A DNA stretch of 64,000 nucleotides from Blastobasis lacticolella (lineage: Eukaryota; Arthropoda; Insecta; Lepidoptera; Blastobasidae), in assembly GCA_905147135.1 (NCBI GenBank), contig LR990049.1, positions 3,241,428 through 3,305,427 of the forward strand. Reading direction: 5' to 3'. Both the position numbers and the translations under genes were made by a program. The notes beneath the pieces were generated by a model, which saw only the letters and a list, made by a program, of their open reading frames with translations, ran no database searches and had not been told where the DNA came from. Below, one piece after another: positions 10,661 through 22,029 of the stretch (position 1 is its first letter; every line of letters begins with the position of its first letter).

Positions 10661-10999
10661 TAGAAAACGACACCTAATTTATGGTCATGTGAATAGTGGT
10701 TCTCGAGATGCAGTTTACCGCGTTGGGGTGTTCCGCACGGATCGTACACTCTCCCGCTGTCAGTTCCAGAAGAAATCATATTACTTTTATGTAAACAGTG
10801 TTTTCCTATTGATTCGACCCTGCCGAATAAAATGATGGTTGCTAACCTGTCCCCTCCCCCTTTCCACCATTCCGCCTTTATCCCCTCTAAGTGTCACCCG
10901 CCATCTTTATTATTCATTTTACTGTATAACAGGTAAGAGCAAATCATCGAAAAATAAGTTAATCTACCTTAAATTACCTACATTACAGTGGAGTGACTG

Positions 11000-11045
11000 C
11001 CATCTGACCTCACGTGACCCTGATAAGAGGGGAACCTGACAAGAT
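11000..11045 (-). repeat. Short SINE body fragment
   Basis: gccatctgacctcacgtgac and aggggaacctgac match the SINE body at 29735-29790. Only about 45 bases remain. Confidence 0.5.
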
Positions 11046-11149
11046 ACCTAATCAGAATGCAGGCGGTTGCAGAATGCATACAGTTATTTTTTTGGTCAGC
11101 AGAGTCGAATTGATAGGAAAGCACTGTTTACCAAAAAATAGGTATTAGC

Positions 11150-11425
11150 CGTTTGGTGTCCGGCAGAATAAAGTTGCATCAACCCCTTACACTCATGGGT
11201 GTCGTACAAGGCGACTAATGTTTTCGAGGCAATAGATCAAGAGTCTCCGTAGTCTGAAAAATGGGCAGCAGCATTTTCCATTGTTATATTTAAACACTGC
11301 GACCTCCAACCCGCCTGCCAAGCGCGAAGATTATGGCACTAACCCTTTCGTGGGGGAGGCCCTAAGTCCTGCAGTGGACTGTTACGGGCTGTGATGGCGA
11401 GGGGCCGTGCCCGAAGGGCAGGATA
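11150..11425 (+). repeat. Dispersed LINE-tail-like repeat, copy 2
   Basis: A second copy of the repeat at 10352-10660, in the same orientation, about 800 bases downstream. It ends with ctttcgtgggggaggcccta and cctgcagtggactgttacgg, closer to the usual RTE 3' tail than copy 1. Confidence 0.55.
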
Positions 11426-11744
11426 TATAATAAAGGGTAGGATAAAAAAGGAACCATGTTACTAAGATCTGTCAGTCCGGTCTGTCTGTCTGTCACAGGC
11501 AAATTAGTATCTTTGGACCCATGACAGCCAGGTACTTGTTTACACAGAACATGAGGACTATAAAATTGTATAGAGTCATTGACTGAAGAGCGGGAACAGT
11601 TTATACCTATTTTGGTAGGGTTGGCACAGCAAAATTAAATTAAATAAAACGTTCATCAGCTTTTTATTGAAACACTACTTCCAGAATATTTATTTAGGAT
11701 TACATTCGTGAAGAGTGAAAAGTGAGTGTGACGGTCGAGTGTGA

Positions 11745-14692
11745 GTCGGAAAACCGTATTCTAAAGCATCGGTCTCGAATCCGAATGACAAATTTGACAG
11801 TTCAAATCGGAAGCCTCTGTAGGGTTTATCGCTTCTCTGCGGACACTGCGATCCCCATTTTAGACGACATTAAGCCCTATTATCCTAAGACCTCATATTC
11901 TTGTGCGATTCCGGTGCTAAATTGTGCTAAATACTGAAAAATAACCTAAAAATTGTTACAATAACAACAATACAAAACTATTAAAAGTTTCTGTATTATT
12001 TTCAGTTTCTCGCCGCTTTGCACTTTATCGCGCAAGGTAGCTTGCAGAAATCGTGTGGAAGAGATGCTGGTTGCATCCAAAGCCAGCCATCAATGTCTAG
12101 GGCGATTGCCCAGACTGTGGATGCCCTAAATCATCCCGATATTATTGGGAAATGGGTGCAATTTCCCATTGACAGAAATGCAAAAGCAGAGACCATTGAA
12201 AAGTTAGTCTTACTACCTCAATATCTCTTGTATTTTATCTTGCATTAAATATTCTTTTATACTTACTTATGTTAGGGATTCATAAATTGTTTCTACAACA
12301 TGATGTTCTTTGTAATTTATAATGGCTAAAAGTTATAAATAAATTTAACATATTCCTTTACAGAAATCATCGTAGATTTGGAATACCTGGTGTTGTGGGG
12401 TATGTCGATGGGACCCATGTGAACATCTCAAAGCCTACTGAACACGAGGAACTTTTTGTGAATAGGAAGGAAGTGCATTCTTTAAGTGTTCAGATGGTAA
12501 GTTATCCCAATGTAAAACATGTAAAACATTGTTTACCAGTGATCCTCGCTGGCCTTATAATAGATAGACTTGCCTGCAAGACCCCCGACTTGCCCCGGTC
12601 TATGAGGAAAATTGATAAAATTGTATTGCATGAATAATTACTACATTTTCAGAAATCAACTTTTAATTAAAAATAACTTTATATTGGATTTCAAAAGGCA
12701 TTTTTCAAATTATATGGATAGTATAAAATTATAATTCTCATTTAGCATTATGGTGCTGTATGTCTACAGCGACCAGTCCACTTGCTCCACCAAAGAGCTT
12801 TTACTAGATAGGAGTGTGCCTAATACTTACCTATTTTGTTTTTAACCCTTTAACCGCCAAGGTCGGATATATCCGACAAAAATTTTCGTGCTCATTTCGC
12901 CAAGGACGGATATTTACGACCAAATACCCACTACTCGGTTAATCTGCCTTTTTGTTTGATAGCACTGTATCATATTAAAATTATGTTCATAATTTGGTAA
13001 ATAGTTGATGAAGTAATCATATACAATTGCTTACACTTTAGTTTCTTAATTAGAAGACTTAAAAATAATGTCTAAAGTTGAATAAATTACTGATAGTATT
13101 ATTCGAAAAGTGTATTGGTGTCCAGCGCCAGTGACGGAAAAATCCGACAATAAGGATGGGACATAAGCAATGATTTACTGGTAGAAAAATCCTCATAAAT
13201 TAAATTATTTCTGTTTATACTTACTAATTTATTATAAAACAAATAAAGCAAATGTTACTCTATAGTAAACACATTTATTTCTATAAATAAATGTGTTTAT
13301 TTTATTTTATTTATAATAAATAAAGCTTAAAAATGTCAGTGACTGAATCGACAATTCCCATCCCTAGTCTGCATGTTTAGAAACTAATGTTGCTAGTACA
13401 CCCAGCGCCACGGACGGAAAAAGACGACCGCTTCTGACGTCATAAACGAGTGCCGCCTTCTGGATTTTTCCATTGGTGTTGTGCTTATGCGTGTTATTAT
13501 TATGTTCGTGTTATCGATTAATGTGATTACACATGATTACAGCTGAAGAATTAATACGTATTCTGGAAGGTGATCTGTAGTTAAATATCATTAGAATCTG
13601 TCAAGGTTCAATTCGGTAAACTGATATTAATATTGTTGAAATAAGTATAATCATGTTTGTTAAAAAACTGACCAATGTTGTTTGTTAACTATTGCATTTA
13701 GATAAAGAATACTCTATAGGACTGCATTGAAAAATAAGAATAACAAAATTCTTTTCATGACCAATTTTATTGTGCGGAAATCAATAAATCTTTCAATATC
13801 TGTAAACGCTTTTTGTTTCATTGTGTTACCAAAATACCTACTAATATTAGAAATAAAATTACAAAGTAACGTTTTCTATCTACTGTCTGTTACGATATTT
13901 AGATGAAATTGTAAGCGTTTGAAGGGGAATTACCCATATCGATATACTATTGAACATCACTATTTGTTGTAGGTATTTATTTTTCGATTTACTGTGCGTG
14001 GCGCTGAGGGCACGCCAACTGATTCTAAGCGTGGCGGTTAAAGGGTGACCTACGCATTTTAAATGTATTCGCCAAATAACCAGGATCATCACATGACTCA
14101 TACATTTGGAAGAGCTCTGGTGTAAGGGCAGTCATGATAACTGCATACAATGAGGATCCATGTTGGATTTTAGGTGCGTAAATGTAAAAATAAATATGTT
14201 AGTTACAATACAAAACTGTTGTTCGTTATTTACAATACAAAAATATTGGCAGCATTATCACTTGGAGAAAATAAGACTAATATTAAATTATTTTCAATGT
14301 TCTTTGTTTTAGGAGATTCTGGATATCCATTGGAGCCGTGGCTTATGACCCCTATCCTCAATGCGGCTCCAGATTCACCAGTGGATAATTACACCCATAT
14401 TCATATTCGCTCCCGAAATTGTATAGAGCGGTGTTTTGGTGTGCTTAAAAGCCATTGGCGCTGTATAAATAAAACGCGGGTTTTAAATTATACCCCTGTT
14501 AAGGCAGGTCTAATTGTCAGGGCTTGTGCTGTTTTACACAATATAGGTGTCTATGTGCGCATAAACCCACCAGACGAAATAGAAACTGAAGATAGCGATA
14601 CATATGCATCTGCCACAGAAGTTCAAGAGAGGGAGATATATACAGAGGCACTGAGGGTGAGAAGGCAGTTAATACAGAGGCTCTGCCGTTAA
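11745..14692 (+). pseudogene. Harbinger transposase pseudogene (HARBI1-like)
   Basis: Exon-like blocks run in order. 11815-11935 has RVYRFSADTAIPILDDIKP. 12003-12205 is a helical block ending DIIGKWVQFPIDRNAK. 12363-12495 has GVVGYVDGTHV, the first catalytic Asp. 14047-14173 has DLRILNVFAK, then a TAA, then PGSSHDSYIWKSS. 14313-14692 has GDSGYPLEPWLMTP, the second Asp, and NCIERCFGVLKSHWR, the catalytic Glu, ending in a natural TAA. Introns have good sites (donor gtaagt at 12496, donor gtgcgt at 14174, acceptor tttag at 14312). The stop in place of the usual Tyr after AK, a deletion at the exon 1 start and loss of the acceptor before 14047 make it a pseudogene. The family identity is firm. 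Confidence 0.85.
12846..14045. mobile_element. piggyBac-like non-autonomous element
   Basis: The left end is TTAA|CCCTTTAACCGCCA (12842 onward). The right end TGGCGGTTAAAGGG closes at 14045, giving a 14-bp inverted terminus and 1,200 bp total. TTAA on the left is the piggyBac target; the right flank is TGAC, so the second TTAA is missing or mutated. Subterminal words such as cca.cgccacggacggaaaa and caaggacggatatttacgac repeat inside. There is no transposase frame. It lies in the Harbinger transposase intron and its right end abuts coding sequence. Confidence 0.6.
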
Positions 14693-14919
14693 TTATGGTA
14701 CTCTCTAAAATTACCTGGTTGCAAAAGCACCATTTTCTTTTATTTTTACTAATTAAATAATTATTTATAAAAACGTTTATTCTCTTTCACTTATTATAAT
14801 AACAACCCATCTTAGACATTAAAACTGTCTCTGTTAGAGAATTTAATTCAATGAGAAGGCATTACTTTTGCAGACTTGTTACATCGTTTCTGATATAGGT
14901 ATAGTAATAAAAAGATATA

Positions 14920-15629
14920 CAGTTGTAAAAAATACTTTACTAATTATACTTTTAAAATCACAATCCAGTTACTACTTTAAATCAGACTCAGTAAAATCAC
15001 AGCAAAAATAAAACAATCACATTACCTACTTTACTAATTAATCTAATTATAGGTACATTTAAAATCACAATACAGCTATGATATATCGGAGCTCAATGAA
15101 ACAACCTTCTATTGACACTGCTAGTTTATTACTAAACATACCTGCCGGTGGCGGGTGCTTCGCATACATACAGTACAAGCTACTAATTTAAATCAGACTC
15201 AGTACAATCACAGCAAAAGTAAAACAATCACATTACCTACTTTACTAATTAATCTAATTATAGGTAAATTTAAAATCACAATACAGCTACTAATTTAAAT
15301 CAGACTCAGTAAAATCACAGCAAAAGTAAAACAATCACATTATCTACTTTACTAATTAATCTAATTATAGGTAAATTTAAAATCACAATACAGCTACTAA
15401 TTTAAATCAGACTCAGTAAAATCACAGCAAAAGTAAAACAATCACATTACCTACTTTGCTAATTAATCTAATTATAGGTACATTTAAAATCACAATACAG
15501 CTATTAATTTAAATCAGACTCAGTAAAATCACAGCAAAAATAAAACAATCACATTACCTACTTTACCAATTAATCTAATTATAGGTACATTTAAAATCAC
15601 AATACAGTTAATAATTTAAATCAGACTCA
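14920..15629. repeat. Tandem array of 107-bp units
   Basis: The phrase taatttaaatcagactcagt recurs at about 15291, 15398, 15505 and 15612, an exact 107-bp period, with earlier units at about 14971 and 15184. A 90-bp foreign insert sits at about 15080-15180. Each unit includes caatcacattacctacttt and ctaattataggta. The array lies between the converging transposase and Myb genes and is also present, in reverse, in copy 2. Confidence 0.85.
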
Positions 15630-16850
15630 CACCCGGTTTCTGAAACGCTTGTCAACGCAAAAATCACGTAACAGCTTGTTAAACTCTGATTAAATGCAGT
15701 TTGGGTTTCTGAAAGGGCCAATTGACGGCTTGTTAACAGCTTGTCGGCTAACGGCTGATTAATGTAATTTCGGGTTTCCGGAAAGCTTTTTCTCATGTTA
15801 ACTGTATGTTATCGCCTTGTTATTTTAATTAGCGAAAATCGACCAATTAACCGATTGTCAAAAGAAATTATATCCGATTTTCTTGGTCTAGGTCTTGATC
15901 CTGGCCCTGGTCCAGGTCCTAGTTTTGGTCCAAGGCAAAGTCCAGGTCTAGGGTCCAGGTTTTGGTCCAGGATCATGACCAAAACTGCAACCTGGACCAG
16001 GACCTAGACCAGTGCCAGCACATAGACCATTATTATTAACTGGACCAGGACCTGGTTTGGGGCCAGGACATGGACCTGAACCAGGTCCTGAACCACAGAC
16101 ATGTCAGGGTCCAGGACCTGGACCTGAACCAGTACCTGGTCCGGTGCCAGTACCAAGACCTGAACCAGGACCTGGTCCGAAGCCAGGACCTGTACCTGAA
16201 CCACGAACTGGTCCGGGTCCAGGACCTGGACCTGAACCAGTGCCTGGTCCGGGGCCAGTACCTCCGATGGGGAGAATGTTGTTGAGTGGCTTTCTCTGAA
16301 TGGCCTCCCAAGAGATAGACGGACGACCTCTTTAAGGTCCTAGGGAGCCGATGGATGCAAGTTAACAGAGTCGACCAGAGTGCAAGCCGTGGGACGCCTG
16401 TATTCAGCAGTGGACCGGGACTCACCTAACTGCCAAAAGATGATGATGATGGGATTACTGATCCACTGGAACCCGTGACCCTATAGCATAAATATTGTTA
16501 TAATCTTTTCTCGCTCTGTATATATTGTTTTTGATTATATTCGATTTTACACGAAAACAATACAATCGCTATCAGTTTCATCTAAAAGTTGAATATCCCG
16601 CCGCTATCAAAAGGCCGCTAGTGACAGAGACAAATCAATGCGTTAGACAGAAACAAAACATATATGAGAGAATGAATGTGACTGATTTTAACAGGGGTAG
16701 CCAGACGAAAAAATTGATCTCTTGTTAATGGTCGATTAGCTAACAATAGATTGGTTGGCCTTTCAGAAACCCGCAGTGATTTAACAGCTTGTTAAATGTG
16801 ACAGTCTGTTAGCTAATCAATTATTTGACAAGCGTTTCAGAAACCGGGTG
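15630..16850. mobile_element. 1,221-bp foldback element with 3-bp duplication
   Basis: The ends are perfect inverted repeats of 26 bp starting CACCCGGTTTCTGAAACGCT. The insertion is in the last 107-bp unit: the flanks are gacTCA on the left and TTAgtaaaaatt on the right, and the empty site in copy 2 reads actcagtaaaaatt on the same strand, so a 3-bp TCA duplication (one later C to T change) explains the junction. Three-base duplications fit the PIF/Harbinger superfamily. The cargo is a minisatellite and no transposase. Confidence 0.8.
15885..16265 (+). repeat. CCAGGACCTGG minisatellite
   Basis: About 380 bases of imperfect 12- and 18-base repeats of type ggtccaggacctg. All three + frames and two minus frames stay open; one reads as GPGPEPGPGP. 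It is far more GC-rich than the DNA around it. It lies in the middle of the foldback element, has no start context or splice evidence, and is best read as non-coding satellite. Confidence 0.8.
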
Positions 16851-16940
16851 TTAGTAAAAATTAAATGATCACATTAAACTATAATAAATAAAATAATAAA
16901 GTTTAAATTTTGTGAGTGGTACATAATCGAATTTGGGTAA

Positions 16941-19095
16941 TCACTTGGTGCGATTTTCTATGGCCGTTGCAATTCGTGTGAAAACCTCTACAAGATTTTC
17001 CATTGCAACGGCCTGTCTAATTATGCCCTCTGACAGTTTATTCACCGCTGAAGCTTGCACTTCGGATGATTCAGCTTGGCGTTGCAGGGCATTAAGCATT
17101 GGGTCACGCTCTGTAGATTCTGTAATAAAAAGAGCTATGTTTTATAAAATAACATTGACAGCATTACACTAATATTATTAATAAAAATAATACTTTTAGA
17201 ACTGCTGCTGCCCTCCACTGATACGGTGAATTCTCTTTGGGTCTCATTAGAGGGTGTATCTGTCGCAGCCATCTGGTTAAATCAGCCATTTAATGAGAAG
17301 GCTAGCCCGTTAATGAAATGCCGGCATAAAATTGAATGACTAGGCCGATCGCTGATTTTACTAGCTTTACTCAACGTTTAACTAGTTGGCTTATTAAAGG
17401 CAGCCCTTCGGAGACGGCTGAAGTAAAATCAGGCAGGTGATTTAAATTTAGTTCAAATTTTATCTACTGCTGCGCTGGTAGTCACCAAAACAAATCTGGC
17501 GTCAGACAGCTCGCACAGCAAGCTCGTCGTTTTAACTAAAATTAAAATGTGGTACATGCTTTTAAGTAAGAATTTAGATAACTTTAAGTATTCTTACTTA
17601 AAAAAAAATTAAGTTATCTTAATTCTTTACGATAACTGAATATGTTCATTTTCTTTTTATACTTACCTTTAATTAGAAACAAATGCCAAACTTTCGTGTC
17701 ATTTTATATTTAATATTATAAGATAGGACTATAGTGCACTGTTGCTATTGTTCCTACGACATAGTTACCACTCACTCGCTTCCATCAGGTGAGTTGAGGT
17801 CAAATGCAAGCCTATTATTAATAAAAAAAAAAAACGTAGTTAATAAGTTATAAATTTAAAGTTTCATTAAATATTTTTACTCGCAATACAATTAATTGTA
17901 TACCTACTTATTGAATATCTTGCCACTAATAATGTTTTATTAAACAAAAGTGATCTTTATTAATTCATTATTTTTTATCTTAAATAAAGTTTATCATTTA
18001 AGTTGCGAACTTACGGTCGCTTTAACTAACCATCTGTATACTGTTTAACAAAACGGCTAAATAACGTTCAGCCAAGTAGTTAAACGTTACATTCAACAAG
18101 TTGGCTGGTTATAATTTAGTCATTTGATTAAATGCCGGCGTATGATTAACGGACTAGCCTTCTAATTAAATGGCTAATTTAACCAGTTGGCTGCGACATA
18201 TCCACTGGCTGCACAATAAAATCTTGTACTGTAAATTTAATAAATTGTTAAAACTTTACAATAAATTTTTATTATACAAAATCTTTTCAGTTATACGTAG
18301 ACCCATATTACATTAGTTTAAATTGTTATCTTAAATTAACTAGAAGATTCCATATAGCAATGACTTGTTGGTTAAACATATTATGCACATACCAGTGCTA
18401 GTGGATGGCAAGGGGCTGCGACTACGGCTCCTCATACTCGAGACTTGTAAGAGACATTTATCCTTGTAGCACTTGTGTTTCCTTTCCCAATAGTGTATTA
18501 TGTTTCATGTAACAATGTTGGTTAACCATTATTACCTGTAAAGTATCGGGTACATTGACGCCTTCCACCGCCGTTACTCCTATAAAATCCAATAATTGTT
18601 CTTCCAGTGGAGTGAGCGGCGGTGGAGAAGGTCCACCACCAGTGCCAGATTTAAACATCCGAATTTTACGGGCTTTACTTTTTACATCAGACTTCCAGTC
18701 CTGCCAAGTCTGAAAATAAATACCAATTTAATAAATATGTACCTACGTAATATTCAAAATTTATCAATATTTACATCTTCTTCGACCTTCATCCATTTAT
18801 CTGCAGTTTTGGTTGCACCATCGCCGATAGAGATCAATTTTACGGCGAGGTCCGCTAACAATTTTTTTTTCTCCTGCAGCGTCTGGGCAATTCAGTCGAC
18901 CCGTTGCTAGTGCGGGATGGGCTCGCATGAATTCTAATATCGCCACTCGTTGGCTTTGTGATGTACGTAATGTCTGGAATCGAAAGAAAACAGGCAGTTT
19001 AATTAGCTATTTATCCAAAATTAAAACACCGTGTTTGTACTTGATTCAAGTGAATAGGTACTATAAATATTTAGTCAGGTACTTACTGTTGACAT
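16941..19095 (-). pseudogene. Harbinger Myb/SANT-like gene pseudogene, copy 1
   Basis: Minus strand. A short first exon M-S-T (19087-19095) ends at donor gtaagt. Exon 2, about 18970-18775, has QRVAILEFMRAHPALATG, then LADLAVKLISIGDGATKT and ADKWMKVEED. The next exon, to 18530, has WQDWKSDVKSKARKIR and a Pro-rich stretch ending in LEEQLLDFIGV. A later exon is split by a MITE. The last exon (to 16941) has LNALQRQAESSEVQASAVNK and GIIRQAVAMENLVE, a probable coiled coil. The pattern (three-helix Trp-bearing domain plus C-terminal helix) matches the accessory DNA-binding protein of Harbinger elements. A run of nine A where eight keep the frame breaks exon 2. Confidence 0.75.
17261..18198. mobile_element. 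938-bp MITE inside a Myb-gene exon
   Basis: The termini TGTCGCAGCCA.CTGGTTAAA are inverted and stay about 85% alike for more than 70 bases, with GCCGGCAT in both arms. The flanks are TATC at 17257-17260 and TATC at 18199-18202. Removing the element and one TATC restores the exon reading PVDTPSNETQREF on the minus strand. Interior tga..ttaaatg and actagtt words repeat. There is no coding capacity. The 4-bp duplication leaves the superfamily open. Confidence 0.8.
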
Positions 19096-19481
19096 GGTTT
19101 CTTCGATTACATTAGATACGAAATGGTATAAAAATTAATTTAATCACAGAACTAAATCACTCGAAGAAAAACACAAAAACTTTCTGAAAAACTTTTGTTC
19201 GACAACATTCATGAGTGTTCATAAAGACAGAAACTCACTTATTATATTTCACTTCAAAGAAAAAAAAATCTACTTATAAACAATCAAATATTATATATAA
19301 ATTAATATATAGCACAAAATATAAGTTATTAATAGCATTTTTTACAAATATATGTTTTCAATCGCCAATAATCCATTTATCAATCAACAAAAGTGTCTTC
19401 GTAAACGCTCTTCTGTTTCTCGGCAGAACCATAGACATTTCCGAAATGGTAGAGTTTCCGTGGCCGAGTCGATCGGGATAT

Positions 19482-19651
19482 GGCAATGCTACACACATAA
19501 TATTTATCGCGATACGTATCGTCGATACGGATCGTGGATTTATATTTTTCTGGATATCCTGTGATCCGTATCACGATCCGTGGATCCTACACACTCGATA
19601 AATATCGTGATCCTGCGTGCATCACGATAAATATCGTGCGTGTTGTATCTA
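19482..19651. mobile_element. Short palindromic element between the Harbinger copies
   Basis: About 170 bases with inverted arms: ctacacacataatatttatc on the left against gataaatatcgtgcgtgttg on the right, and an inner pair around ggatcgtgg and ccgtggatcc. It separates the truncated right end of copy 1 from the left end of copy 2. It is probably a small foldback transposon. Confidence 0.5.
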
Positions 19652-20079
19652 GCCGTATTCACAATCATTCGAAACCGCTGCCGAACAATTCGGCCCGAAA
19701 TTCGTAAGCGGCGAATCCGTGTCGATCGATTCGAAAACTCTTATTCAGAATCCCGATCGATTCGGCCTCGGAAACTCTACCTTTTCGGAAATGTCTATGA
19801 TTCTCCCGAGCGTTTACAAAGACACTTTCGTTGACTTATAAATGGCGATTGATAACACGAATTTGTAATAAATGCTATTAATAACTTATATTTCGTGCTT
19901 TATATTAATTTTAAAATAATATTTGATTGTTTATAAGCAGAATATACTTTTTCTTTGAAGTTAATTGGCAAAAATATGAAATTTAAAAGTTAAATTCTTT
20001 ATGTCGTTATGAACACTCACAATATTGTCAAACTAATTATTCACTTGAATCAAGTACAAACTCGGTGATTCAATTTTGA

Positions 20080-20643
20080 ATAAATAGCTAATTAAATTGC
20101 CTGTTTTCTTGCGATTCCAGCCATCACGTACATCATACGGCCAACGAGTGGCGATGTTAGAATACATGCGAGCCCAACCCGCACTCGCAACGGTTCGACT
20201 GTATTGCCCAGACGCTACAAGGGAAAAGAAAAATTATTGGCGAACCTCCCCGTGAAATTGAATTCTATCGGCGATGGTTCAACTAAAACTGCAGACAAAT
20301 GGATAAAGGTCAAAGAAGAAGTAAATATTGATTAATTTTTAGTATAACATAGGTACATATTTATTAAATTGGTATTTATTTTAAGACTTGACAGGACTAG
20401 AAGTCAGATATAAAAAAATAAAATAAATTCGGGTATTTAAATCTGGCAATCGTAGTGGACCTTCTCTGGTGGGCATGACCCAGTGCTTAATGCCCTTCAA
20501 CGCCAAACTGAAGCAGTCGAAGTGCAAGCTGCAGCGGTGAATAAAGTGTCAAAGGGCATAATTAGACAAGCCGTTGCGATGGAAAATCTTGTAGAGTCTC
20601 ATCACAACTGCCATAGTAAATTTAACTAAGTGATTACCTAAAT
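20080..20643 (+). pseudogene. Harbinger Myb/SANT-like gene remnant, copy 2
   Basis: The + strand retains KEKLLANLPVKLNSIGDGST then KTADKWIKVKEEVNID and, after a gap, LNALQRQTEAVEVQAAAVNK then GIIRQAVAMENLVES. These match the first and last exons of copy 1 at about 80-85%. The central exon is reduced to fragments near 20385-20475 and the frames are broken. Confidence 0.75.
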
Positions 20644-20694
20644 TTGATTACCTACCACTTCTTAATTTCATCTTTATTATTTTATTTATTATAG

Positions 20695-21062
20695 TTTAAT
20701 GTGATCATTTAATTTTTACTGAGTCTAATTTAAATTAGTAACTGAATTGTGAATTTAAAGTTATAATTAACAAAATAGATAGATTATTAAAGAAATTTCA
20801 TTATTGAGATATACTATATATGATATGATATGAGTTTGTATCACTTACCAAGTAACACTTTGAAAATACAAAAAGCATTAAGGCAGCATTTTTTCTGTGA
20901 TTTAAATTGGTAACTGAATTGTGATTTTGAATGTACCTATAATTTGGTTACAAGTAAACATGATCACTACTTATTTAATTTTTGCTGTGATTTAACTGAG
21001 TCTGATTTAAATTAGTAACTGAATTGTGATTTTAAAAGTATAATTAGTAAAGTATTTTGTAC
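20695..21062. repeat. 107-bp-unit array of copy 2 (reverse orientation)
   Basis: ttactgagtctaatttaaat, tagtaactgaattgtgattt and related words are the reverse complement of the copy 1 array unit. About two or three diverged units remain, in the same place between the Myb and transposase genes. Confidence 0.7.
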
Positions 21063-21100
21063 AACTGTATATATTTTTATTAATATACCTATATCAGAAA

Positions 21101-21457
21101 GGGCTTATAAGAAAGTTACCCAAAGAGCAATGGAAAGAGCTATGCTCGGAGTTTCTTTGCGCGATCGAATCAGAAATGAGGAGATCCGCAAGCGATCCAA
21201 GGTCTCCGACATAGGTCTAAGGATTGCCAGAATGAAGTGGCAGTGGGCAGGGTACATAGCTCGAAGAACAGATGGCTGATGGGGCAGTAAAGTTTATGAG
21301 TGGCGACCATGGGTCCTACAAGGTGGACCGACGACCTGGTAAGGATCGCAGGTACCAGCTGGATGCGGAAAACACAGGACCGGCCTTTGTGGGGATCTCT
21401 GGGGGAGGCCTATGCCCAGCAGTGGGCGTCTTCTGACTGGTATGATGATGATGATAA
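21101..21457 (+). mobile_element. RTE-type LINE 3' end
   Basis: Decayed C-terminal coding text (KVTQRAMERAMLGVSLRDR) is followed by gggggaggcctatgcccagc, agtgggcgtctt and a TGATGATGATGATAA tail, as in the minus-strand RTE copy at 23265-25325. It is a 5'-truncated insertion inside Harbinger copy 2. Confidence 0.85.
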
Positions 21458-21459
21458 GA

Positions 21460-22020
21460 AAGGGTGTAACAAGCCCACAAAAGGAATGTTCTACTCATTG
21501 AATTAAACTCTCTATACAAATGTGATCAGCTGATCGGTACTTTTGTAAGTAAAAACAAACAGTTTTAATTTCTAAGAAGGGTTGTTATAATAAGAGAAAG
21601 AGAATAAACGAATTTTATAAATATTAATTTAATTAGTTAACTAATTTAAACTAAACAGAAATAAAAGAAAAGATATAAAAAATTTACATACAGTGAAGTT
21701 TACATATAGGAAAAATAGAAAGAAACACATTTCCATGTTTACAAAACCAAGAAGACAGGCTTGTGGTTTGCCCGATGGTAAGCAATTACCGCAACCTATG
21801 GACGTTTGCAATTCCAGTGGTAAAATTCCATTTAACCACATTCTTGAAGAACTCCATGTTTCTTTGTGACCACGATGTGAGGATGAACTATGTCGGTGTC
21901 GAGCGGTGCGTTGATAAAAGTAGCTGTAGACATCAAGTCAAATATTTCTTCAGAACAAACACCACAAGTTTCACAGCACGTTATTTAATAGAGTCACAAG
22001 GGCCAAGGTGATATGCTGGT
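21460..22020. other. AT-rich filler with a reversed LINE-tail repeat
   Basis: No gene is recognised. Around 21755-21840 the minus strand carries a copy of the tail repeat seen at 62160-62290 (words gcaaacgtccatagg and gcttaccat). The rest is anonymous. Confidence 0.45.
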
Positions 22021-22029
22021 GTTTTTGCA

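Larger units (their letters stand above)
11745..19481 (+). mobile_element. PIF/Harbinger element, copy 1, with nested insertions
   Basis: The element carries a transposase gene (+, 11745-14692) and a Myb/SANT-like gene (-, 16941-19095) that converge on an AT-rich array of 107-bp units. This two-gene layout is the hallmark of PIF/Harbinger transposons. The right terminus (19430-19481) is the reverse complement of part of the copy 2 left terminus; the left terminus is missing, since similarity to copy 2 starts at about 11745. Three other elements are inserted: 12846-14045, 15630-16850 and 17261-18198. The copy is inactive, with an internal stop in the transposase and a homopolymer frameshift in the Myb gene. 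Confidence 0.8.

Noticed and set aside
11745..14692. Host HARBI1 gene
   Set aside because: In-frame stop, lost acceptor, neighbouring Myb gene and transposon termini point to a transposon copy.
16012..16425. Proteins of GPGPEP or WFRSRSW repeats
   Set aside because: They are readings of one minisatellite in several frames on both strands, with no start, splice or conservation signal.
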